Below are positions 39,401 through 51,400 of a DNA stretch of 64,000 bases, piece by piece. A program made the position numbers and the translations under genes. The notes beneath the pieces are model-generated. The model saw only the letters and a list, made by a program, of their open reading frames with translations. It was not told where the DNA came from and made no database searches. This DNA comes from Bactrocera neohumeralis (Eukaryota > Arthropoda > Insecta > Diptera > Tephritidae). The stretch spans positions 73,710,215 through 73,774,214 of the forward strand of contig NC_065920.1 of NCBI RefSeq assembly GCF_024586455.1, in the 5' to 3' direction. Every line of letters begins with the position of its first letter. Within the stretch, counting starts at the first letter, position 1.

Positions 39401-42400
39401 CGGACATTACCATTTAAGGGGTTACACCACTGGCGCTAGGGTCCAAATGTTTTCTCCTCGATTTGCTTAATTTTGTAAATAAGTATATATTAATTAATTA
39501 TCTATAATTACAGTCGTCAAGTAGTAAAATTCTCAAAATCTATATCAACTGTGAAACTATTTATTTTTTTCAAAAATTTTGCATGCCCCTCAAAAATTGA
39601 CCCGCACTAATGTTCCTAAATAGATATATAAAGTTGCTTGTTTGCACTTATTTCGGTAGCTGTCCGTTGGCAGTGTGTTCTATTTTTAGTGGCATTGTTA
39701 AACGTTTGTCGATTAAAATATTTGTTTTTGTCTTCGAAAGATTTATGATTGAATTGTATGGCTTCCTCATTTCTGAGAATTTGAAAATTAATATCTTCAA
39801 AATTGAATGATTTTAAAAATGAAAGTGAATTTTATTCAACAAACACAAGTATGTAATTAAATGGATTCTTTATTCGATTCAAGTACTTTGTGTTTAAAGT
39901 GTGTGGCAAAATGCGATTGCTCGAATGATTGCACTCCTATATAAGCAATTTATGCGATTGTATTGAAGGAGCAGTGCGTGTTATTGTAAAGACTAGATTA
40001 AAAATAACTTTTTACGACAGAAACTTAAGAAAAGAAGACAATAAATGAAATATAGTTTTATTAGGAAATTGGCGGGCCACGAATCTGAATCGATATATAT
40101 ACTTCTATGGTATAAAATCAACCGGAAAAACGAGCCGACGACGACCCGACGGAAGCGAAAGTCGATGTTGCCAAAGATGTCTTCAAAGAGCGCTTGGAAC
40201 GCACCTATGAGATCTGCTCCTGCCACGATATCAAAATCGTGCTTGGCGAGTTTAACGCCAGGGTGGGCAAAGTAGGTACCTGTGGCACAACGGTCAGTAA
40301 ATTCAGACTCCATGATGAAACATTCCCAAATGGGTTGAGGCTGATCGACTTCGCTGGGGCCCGGAATCTTGTTATCTGTGGTACTAGATTCCAGCATAGA
40401 AAATCCACCAACCAGATCGATCATGTTGTGATAGACGGAAGACATGTCTCCAATGTTCTAGACATGCGCACGTTTCGAGGTCCTGGCATTGACTTGGACC
40501 ACTATCTTCTTGCAACGAAGATACGCACTCGCCTCTGTGCAGCAAAAAACGCACGTCAACAAACACAGAGAAGGTTCGACGTCGAGAAGCTGCAATCACA
40601 ACAGACAGGCGAGCGATTTTCTAATAGACTTGCACTCCTACTCTATGAGAGCAATCGTCAACAACTCGGTAAAAGGAAACTGTGGGGCGGCATTTCAAGC
40701 TCCTTACGTACCGCTTAAAACGAAATCATTACTTTTCGGAAAATGCAAAAAAACAGCTGGTACGATGAGGAGTTCCGTAGAGAAAACAGACTGCCTACCT
40801 CGTGTGGGATGGGATAGATACCGAGAGTTGAAGAGGGAAGCGAGACGCATTTGCAGACAAAAAAAGAGAGGTGCCGAAATCCGTGACCACGAAGAGCTTC
40901 ACAAGCTGGTCGACGGGGGTAGTGCCCGAAAATTCCATGAAAAGATGCCGCCACTAACAGAAATTTCAATACCGAAGAATACTCTTGTAGAACCCTCAGT
41001 TATGATCTAGTGACTGTAGAACCCTCAGAGGGGATCTAGTTTCTTCAGTCTGCTGAAAAAGCATAACATCTGGAGATGGTGAGCCCGATCACCTATCCGA
41101 TAACGATGGAGCAGACGTTCCATTGTCCAACCATGAAGAAGTTCGGACGAAAGCATGTCCAACGGTGGGAATTGAAGTTTGCTCTGCCCAATTCATAAAA
41201 CGGGAGACCCCACAATCTGCGCCAACTATCTCTCGAGCTGTTAATCGACGATTTTCATTTATCAACGACTTTATTTTATTCACATCGGCTTCAAGAGTCC
41301 TTCCTGGACGTGTTGCATACTCAAGATGGAAATTGTCGGAAAGATATTTTGTAAACCAATTTTGCAATGGCGTTCGGTCAACACATCTTCACCGTACACA
41401 TCACAATATTTTCGCCTTGCTTGAACTGCATTTTTACCCTTTTGATAGTAAAACAGGAGAAAGTTCCTAAATGCTGTTTTCGATCTTTCAGCTTCGATAG
41501 GGCACCAAATAATAAATATTTCAAAAACTTGTTGCTTTAACACATTTTGATCACCTGTCTGGCAATTTGTGGATACCATGCAAATAGAAATATTCGTCAC
41601 TTGAAGCAAACCAATCAAATAACCAATTTTCGACTTCTGTGTAAGAATCGAAGTGCTGCTCAACCAATGCGTGTCTCATCGATGAAAACAAATGGCAAGA
41701 GGAAGGGGCCTGACTCAAGTTTGATGAATACGGCGGGTGGAGCTGTAGTTCCCAACAAAGTGCTTTGATTGTATCCAGAACCGACTTTGCTTTGTGTGCA
41801 GGTATACTGGCCCTTACTGGCCGTTTTTCGAGCAATGCATGGTTCCAATTGATCATTTGTTGTCTGTAGAGATTAGTATTAACAGTTTCACCAGGTTTTA
41901 GAAGCTCATGATATACCACACCTTTCTGATCCTACCACACCTTTCTGATCCTACCACACACAAAGCCTTCTTACCGATTCGATCAGTTTTTGCAGTCGAT
42001 GTTTATATAGGTTTTTAATAATGCAATACTTTTTTCGTAGATTTCGTCTTTCTAATAGCTGTAACTTGATTTGTACTTAGTTTGATTTCAAAGTGAACAG
42101 ACTGGTACAGCGTTTATTACCAAAATCGCGGTTCGTTTCGCATGCACATCGCACTTTGAGTCCAATATTCCGTAGAATTAATTGTCCAACAGAGTCGATA
42201 ATTGGAGAAACCTTAGATCCGTTTAGCACTACGTTTACTTTAATGGATAATGCGAATCCTTAGGGATGCCGTATAATGCGGACTGAAGACGCTTTTGCCA
42301 ATCGGGTGCAGATTATCGAAGGCGACCCGAATGAGTCCATCCGCCATCGCACGTAACAATTGGAGCTGTGCCCAGCCACTTTATGTGAGAGTTTTTGGAG

Positions 42401-45400
42401 GGATCTTAGTTTGGAAGCTTATAACATGTAATTCGAATTGAAGCCGTACAACCATTGTATTATTTTCCGATTTTCAAAAGAAAATTTTACTCACTTTTGG
42501 TTTAAAGGGCACGTTAGTAAACAAAATTGTCGGATGTGGAGTTTTGATAATGCACATACATAAAAGTGGAAGCCGCTTCAATTTCTACGTCAAATGCTAA
42601 AAAAGATACACAAAAAAATGCACAAAAACAACAGCATAAAGTATCAGCAGTGATAAGGGTCTGATTTAGTGGGCAAGAAACTATGCTGAAAATAACAAAA
42701 TGATAATAAATTATGGAAGTATCTAACAAAATCTAAAAATATAATATAACCTAAATAAATAAGTCAAAGAATTTGAGACAAAGCGCACACTTTATTATTT
42801 TCCTAATTTTCTATTGATCAGGGTGAATATAATAAATATTAGAAAATAAATTACCACGTTGTTAATTATATATTGCTTGTAAACAAACCGTTAGCCACAA
42901 GAAAAATTAACATAATTATTACTTGATTATATATAGGCAGGTGATAAGAAAGTACACAATAATAAAGTCAGAAAATCGAGCAGCTGATAAAATTCATATT
43001 TGCATATGTGTATGTATTGCCCATAAAAAAGCTGACGCCATATGTATGGCCGGAATATATATAAATATACATATATCATGAATACGTATAATGCATATTC
43101 ACAAACATATGTATATACGCATAATACATACATACATATGTATGTATATAACCAACGTTTGTTTCCTCCTCGATTTATGAATAGCCATAAAAATATTATT
43201 CTGTTTTTGTGGCTTGCTTCAACTATGTTTAAATGTATGTATTATTTTGTTGTTGTTGTGTGGCAAACGTCAGGTTAAATACAAATGAAAGGCCTAAATG
43301 AACAACGGATAAATTGTTGGAATTAAAACAAAGCATATAACTAAGGTTGCGTATACGCAGCGGTGTGCTCGTTACTTAGAGAGAGAGAGAGAGAGAGAGT
43401 GACATAGAGAAAAAGCAGAAAGAGCGAGCAAACTGGAGAGTGAGCGCGCAACGAGAGGGCATCAAAACACGAAAATGTATGCCGAAACGATTGCAAAGAA
43501 AATGTGCAAAAGCAACGAAAGTATGTGCAAGGCAATAACGCAATAAAGCAGCATGGCAGCACTTTAGAGCACGCAAATATGACCTCAACACAACACACTT
43601 GTTGATTGCCATTTATTTGCGCACGCATTAGCAATATGTCGCTGGTGCGCGCTCTCACTCTGAAACTCTCTATACAGTTGTCACCAACGCGCTCTCATTT
43701 TAAGTCCTCATTTTTCGCCTTTACGCTTTCGGACTTACCTTCCTATTCATCAACTGTGCTTATGCGCCATTTTATCAGCAACTTTTTATTAACGGATTTT
43801 TTGTTTGTAAACAAATAACAGCGGTTGGCTGTGATCAGCTGACTGGTACTCTGTGCTCCACTGCTAACTTGATTTTCTCAACAATGCCTGCGCCAACATT
43901 TATTCTGCACAGCGGTTGGGACATGTCGTCAGTGCGACGCCAGCAGCATAACGGCATGTCCCAGTGTGCTCATAAGCAGCTAAGTATACATACATACCTA
44001 TATACTATATACATACCTATATATATTTTCATTATCAGCTTTTTTCTGCTTTGCTCCACTGCATTTGTATGGGTTTGTATGTGTGTGCATATGTACTATA
44101 TATGCATGCAACTTACATTTGCCCGTCAAACGTGTGCTCACATACATACAAATGTATATACATATAGTACTCGTATACCCACCGCGGGGCTGCTATTTGC
44201 GTTTGCCACGTTGCTGCCGACTTGCCGACTTGCGGAGCAGCTGGCTTTTGTGTGCCTATTTGACGTGTTTGCTTGCCCGCGGCTGTTGCGGCAGACCTGT
44301 CTGCATGTGCTCTTTTGTGTGCGGGTGTTGGCACAGTCACACACAGCCAAACATGCACTCATACATGTATGCTCAAATTGTCTTCAATTATGTATGTATG
44401 TGTGTGCCCATGGGGCATATAATGGCACTAGCTTTGCGGTGCATGTAAATTGTTTGCACTTTGCGTTCTCCTTGCCCCACCCGCCAAATGTATTGTTGCC
44501 ACTTGTAATAATATTGGGCTTTCCATTATCTTCACTCGGTCGAAAGTTGTCAGTACATTGCTCGACACTGCAGCATTTGTGGACGTTCTTATTTGACAGC
44601 AATGCATATTTAATTAGGAAGTCACACTTATTGAGAGTACTGTTGGGCACTTTTGAAGCTAATGCAAGTGGTGGTATTTGGCATAATATAGATCAGTTAT
44701 CATTTTATTTATTATGGAGTAATATTTCTTATATTTCGCGTTAAGAAATCAGTGCTTTAAGGTAAAAAGTATTCAAGATTGCAATTAGTACTCAAGTGTC
44801 GTCTTAACTTTTCGACTTATATCTACAATTTAGATCTAGATTTTTTAAATAATATCGCATACTATATATTGAACAGCGCCATCCGTTTAATATACATATA
44901 CCCTTCATTATATCCTAAACAGAGTGCCACGCAGACCATAAAAAGAATAAAAACAAGAAAAAACGTTAACTTCGGCTGCACCGAAGCTAATATACCCTTC
45001 AAAGATGCATTTCTTTTAGTAACTATGTGTTCAGTTTGTATGGAAACTATAAGCTATAGTCATCCGATCTGAACAATTTTTTCGGAGATTACATTGTTGC
45101 CTTAGAAAATAATCTATACCAAATTTGGTGAAGATACATTGTCAAGTGCAAAAGTTTTCCATACAAGAACTTTTTTTCGATCGTTCAGTTTATATGACCG
45201 CTATATGTTATAGTGGTCCGATATCGCAATTTCTTCGACAAATGAGCATTGTTGCCTTAAAAAAATAATCTTTACAAAATTTGGTGAAAAGATACATTGT
45301 CAAATGAGGGACTAGTTCGTTATATACAGACGGACGGACAGACGGACCGATGGTTAAATCGACTCAGCTCAATATACTGATCATTTATATATATACTTTA

Positions 45401-48400
45401 TAGATCTCCGACCTTCTTTCTGGGTTTACAAACATCGTGAAAATAATCTATACCAAATGTTCAGGGTATAATTATCAGCATTGTAAAGCTAGTGTCGAAA
45501 GTTTTCCGATATCGATCTGATTTTACGAACATCCTCCTTTTCCAAGAACTATATTTATAGGAACCACTGAAATCGGAACACTATAACATATAGTTCTTCT
45601 ACTTACAGACCTATCAAAATCAAGTCCCTATAAAGAAACTTGTTTTATTTGATGAGATATCTTCATAAAATTTGGCATGGATTACTATCCAGAGCAACAC
45701 TATAATCTTAGATTCAGATCGGACTACTATAATATATAGTTGTCATACAAACTAGCCCATCAAATTCAAGATATCAAGACTTTTTATACCGCTTATGCGG
45801 TTATAGCCGAGTTTACAACAACGCGCCGTTCTCGCGTCGTTCTTACAGCTTTAAAGCTAGTGTCCTTACGTTTTGAGATATCGATCTGCTATTTTACTAA
45901 CATCCTCCTCTTTCCAAGAAGCCACTTATTTATAGGAACCACTGATATCGAATTTACCGCTTATACGGTTATTTCCGAGTTTACAACAACGTCGACTCAT
46001 GAGATGTTTTCATCGTTCATGCCTCTGTACCATATAGCGCGACAAGAAAAAAGAGTTTGGTATTTGTTCGTCGAGAGCGGGCTTTACTTCTCAATTGCCA
46101 ACTCAATCCGAAGTACCACTTGTTGGTAAGAGTTATTCTGCGTTGGACTTGAAGACTGACATTGATAAACGAAATTATCTACGACCTCGAAGTTATGACT
46201 GTCAAAAGTGACATGGGAGCCAAGTCGCGAGAGTGATGACTGGAGATATTTCGCCTTGCCCTCGTTCACTAACAGACCTATTTGTTTCGCTTTCTTATTC
46301 GAATGTTGAGGCCAATGATTTCAATATCATCGGCATACGAGCCCAGATGTACACTCTTATAGAAGATTGTACCTGCTCGATAAAGATCTGCAACTCGAAT
46401 TATTTTAACACGCTTGCAGGGGTCGTCATCAAAAGGGTAGTCTCTCATCCGAGGATTTTCTGTTCTTCCCATTGGTAATGTTTATTACGTGGCGGGTCCC
46501 AAACCCTCAACCCTAGGGAGTGGATGTTTGGCCTTCTCACTTTAGCTCGCGTTCAAACGGATCTTTTTTGGCTGCCCAAAGGATACTTGGTCTAAGGCCG
46601 GAAGTTGAGAGCTGCTTAAGCCATAAGTAAAAGAATCGTTTCTGGCCACTCCCAAGTGAATGGCGCTCAGAGAACTTTCCTCACTTGCGTGAACTTCTAC
46701 ACATGACTCCATCTTCCTTTACACCCGTTTATGTATATTGAATGGAAGCCACAAGTGCTAGATACATCAACACCGCACTTAATCAGTGAGCCTAACAAAA
46801 GGTTCCATATATGGTACAAGATCTAGTAAAAAGAAAGGTATAGTTAGACTGAACTGATTTAGCTAAAATATACACCAATTCGTATGATAACTTGCTGGTA
46901 TTAAAATAATTTCATAATGCCTCTCCCACATAAACCGTCGTCCCTATGGGCAAAAACTGCGAGAGTCGATTTTTATAAGCTTCTCTTAAGGCGAATTTTC
47001 CACTATTTTTTTTTTTTTTTTGGCAAAGACCAGTACTAATCTTTAGATGCCAAGTCCAAACTATAAGAAGGGCGCATGTAGCTTCGTTGTACTATTGATG
47101 TGAGCGACCTGACGTTGTCCTGAACACAATTCCCCTCTTAATGGCTAAAACTAAAAAAAAACTAAAAATTAAAAGGGTTTATTGAGAAATGGTTATTTCC
47201 AGACAATCGAAACGCTCGGCCTATCCGATTTCAATTAACAATTGGCGGTCCACAGTGTGGTGAATTTTTGAATAAAATTTTCGGAACAGCATCAAGGAAT
47301 ACAAAATTTAGCCTACTTTCTCCTCGCTGTTGCCCGTTTTTCAAAACGCGTGTTCAAAAACACTAAGCCAGGCAACCTCAAAACTGTCTTTTAGTTCAGA
47401 TCTGAAATCAAAGATACACATTAAATTTTTGTCCACTAGACCTAAAATATTTTTCATGAATATTTGGAAAGAAAAAACTATGTGAGCGCTTCGCTTCCTC
47501 TTGTGTAGGAATCTCTAATCATCAGAAGACCATTTGCTTGAATGCAACCGAAGATAAATTACAGCACTGTTTCGTTATAATAATCGAAACATGAGTTCAT
47601 TTATTTAAGTTCATCAATCATCGCTGTCTTGTTAGTAGAGGCCATAGACTTGACGTAGCCCCACGGGATATAGTCTAACGGCATCAAATCGCACCACCGA
47701 GGCGGCCAATTGAGGCATTTCATGAGATAATACGTTCACTGAACTTGGTTTTTAATAAATCGATTGTTACATTTGCTGTCTGGCTTTTGGTGTCGTCCTG
47801 TTGGAGCAACACATTGTCCAAGTCCATATCCACCGATTCGGGCCAAAAATATTCGGTTATCATTGAACGGTAGCGATTCCCATTCACAGGGACTGATTTG
47901 GGTCTTCCCTAATTGATGTGCTAGCGGCAGCCTTTTTCTGTATTACTATAGACATTCCTTTATCTCACTGACACGGTAACATTTTGTACTGTGCTTGTGG
48001 ATTCAAATTTTTCCACTAAACGCTCAATTGTTGATCCGCCAGGACGATTATAACGACCATAAATTGGACGTAGCGCTCTTAAAGTTTAGGCCACTGACTC
48101 CGAATTTCGTTAGTAAATTTTAATAGTTTCAACTTTTGGATCGTATAACTTTCCAATATAAAATGGCATACATTACTGAAGAGAAATGTTAAAAGAGCGG
48201 GAAAAATATAGCGTCGTTTGCTGTCTCTATATGTCTACTTTAGTTCTACTAGTTCCTATGAAAAACCCCATTATATGCCTAACAGAGTGAATGAATCCTG
48301 TAATGCTCAACTTTGAAGCCAAATATAGGCAACGATTTATAGAGAACCCACTCTGTTCTCAAACCATAAAGAAAACGGTGCCTTCATTTAGGGTGCTCTC

Positions 48401-51400
48401 AAGAGCAGAGGAGCAATTTCTAGTAATATAAGAACAAATTTTGATAATTTAGCCAAAAACCCGTTGTATTTTATTTAAGTCCACAGTAAAGTTCATAATT
48501 AATCAAATATTATTTTTACTTGTCCTTCCAGCGTTGGCAAATGGGCAATGCAGTTTGGCGATGAATTGTGGGAATTAGCGCAACGTATGACCAAATCTCA
48601 AGAGATTAAAGCCGTAAGTACGCGTGAGCAAGCCATAAGCGTGCAACTAATACTAGCCGACTGATAACGGTATATTATTCTCTTTATAGAAATACAAAGA
48701 ATACAATGCACGCGTCGAATTGAAAAATGGCACCGAACTCATTAAATCCATCACAGCGAATGTGGGACGCATGTTTGCGCGCAAAATGGATGCGGTACGT
48801 TGCATACAACAAAAAGCCGAGGCAGTCAACGAAGAATTCGTATTTAATTACACATATGCGGAGGATAATTACCAATACTATTCGAGTAAATTTTCAAAAT
48901 TCGATGACAAACGCGCCGAGGAGCTGCTGGATGGTATGATGGAATACGAGGAGAGATATCTAAATTTTACGCTAAATCCGGATACACACTTTTATAATAT
49001 ATCTGTTGATACAGAACACAGTTCCGTCCATGTACCATCTAATATATTTGATGGCGGTAAGTTCAAATACAAATATCATTAAATAAAATATTCTGTAAAT
49101 TTATTTTCGTTCCTTCATAACTTAGGTAAAGAAGTGTTGAAGACTATTATGTGGTCCGAAACGCTGGATGAAGTTTTCAAACAAAACTACAAATCAGATC
49201 CCGCACTATCGTGGCAATATTTCGGCTCCGACACGGGCATACTGCGCCATTATCCCGGCCTACAATGGCAGCGGCGCGGTAATCCGGAAAATGCCGACAC
49301 CTATGATTGCCGCAAACGTTCGTGGTATATTGAGACTGCCACCTGCTCCAAGGATATTGTCATACTATTGGACAATTCGGGTTCGATGACCGGTTTCCGC
49401 AATCATGTTGCCAAATTTACAATACGCAGTATTTTGGATTCTTTCTCGAATAATGATTTTTTTACGGTTTTCAATTACTCCGCGGAGGTTCACGATATAA
49501 TACCATGCTTTAAGGACGCCCTAGTGCAGGCCACACCTGAGAATATCAATGTGTTTAATGATGCCATTGAAGAGATCAAGCCTGAGGGATATGCGAACCT
49601 ATCGTTGGCGTATGAGAAAGCATTTCAGCTATTGAAGAAATACTATATCGAACGCCGTTGCAATGAGACGTCCACTTGCAATCAAGCTATAATGGTTGTC
49701 ACCGATGGCGTTGCTGGCAATACCACCGAAATTTTCGAAAAATATAATTGGGGCAATGGTGAGAACGGCACCATGAATATGAATATACGCATATTCACTT
49801 ATCTGCTGGGCAAGGAAGTGACCAAGGTGCGCGAGATACAATGGATGGCCTGCTTGAATCGTGGCTACTATTCGCATGTGCAGACATTGGATGAGGTGCA
49901 CGAGGAGGTGTTGAAGTATGTAGATGTGATAGCCACGCCGTTGGTGCTGCAAAATGAGGAACATCCGCCGACATGGACGCATTCGTTTACGGATCGAACG
50001 GTATGTAAGCCATACAAATTATTCAAAGTTTTAACCCCACACATATTCCAACTTGATTTCATTGCAGTATGAGCCGCGCGCTAACGATACTGGCACACGG
50101 CTTATGATCGCTGTGGGCGTTCCAGCCTTTGATCGTTCCTACCGCAATGAGAACTCTTCGAAGCGGGCACGTCTGCTTGGTGTAGCTGGCACCGATGTGC
50201 CGGTGGAGGATATCGATAAACTAACGCTGCCTTATAAGGTAAGTGAAGGATATCATTGAAACTTTAGAGAGTTGGACTTTTTAAATATCTTCAACATTGC
50301 AATGTAACCTGGATTATGGTATGTCCGTCTGAATTCCATCGGCCAATCGAGAACTAGTGTGGCGAAACCTTAAGTAGTCTGATGATTTACAAAAATAAAA
50401 GTGTTTTTTTTTTTCGAATCCCACTCCTACATATTATTTTCAGTAACCAATTTGAGGTACACGGCAGCTTCGGATTCAGTTTAGTATCCGCCAATATTGG
50501 AATTCTAAACTAGATCTGTAGATTAAGTGCTCTCTTCTAAATCATATTACCTTTATAGTTAGATAGTTTCAAAATTATGTCTTAGGTCTTTCTTCTTCTT
50601 AACAGGTGTACACACCGTTTACGCGGTTATAGGCGAGTTAACAACAGCACGCCAGTCGTTTCTCCTATTTGTTATGAGACGCCAATTGCACATTCCAAAC
50701 GAAGCCAGGTCCTTCTCCATCAGTCTTCCTCCTCCTCAGCTTTGTCAGGCAGGTACTGTGTCGAATACTTTCAGAGCAGAAGTCTTTTCGTCCATTCGGA
50801 CAACATGACCTATCCAGCGTAACCGTTGTCTCTTAATTCACTGAACTTATCGTTATATAACTCGTACAGCTCGTCGTTCCAGCGAATTCGTTATTCGCCG
50901 TTGCCAATGCGTAAAGGACAATAAATCTTGCGCAGAACCTTTCTCTCGAAAACTCGTAGGGGCGACTCATCAGATATTATCATTGTCCATGCCTCTGTAC
51001 TATAAAGCAGAACGGAAATAATGAGTGACTTATAGAGTTTGGTTTTTGTTCGTCGAGAGAGGACTTTACAATTGCCTACTCAGTACGAAGTAGCACCTGT
51101 TGACAAGAGGTATTCTGCGTTGGATTTCGAGGCTGACGTTGTTGTTGGTGTTGATGCGGGTTCCAAGATAGACGAAATTATCTACGACTTCGTTATAACT
51201 GTCAACAGTAACTTCCCCTTGCGGGTAGGGGTTAGAATTTACCCGTGGAAAGGCATGCCTGTCGTAAGAGACGACTGAAATCCATATGCACTATGCCTTT
51301 CTTTCTGAGCTTGCCTTGTAATGTCAGCATAGTCTATGTCAGAAATAGTGCTATAATACTCAGCTTGAAATGATATTATAGGCTTTATATTTGTTCCTAG

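Larger units (their letters stand above)
18482..48531 (+). other. First intron of the alpha-2/delta gene (about 30 kb)
   Basis: Donor gtaagt at 18482 and acceptor ccttccag ending at 48531. It holds most transposon relics listed here and no recognisable host exon. The large size next to compact downstream introns is common for fly neural genes with regulatory first introns. Confidence 0.85.

Noticed and set aside
49629..50062. Antisense ORFs opposite exon 4
   Set aside because: Shadows of the alpha-2/delta coding frame; no independent features.
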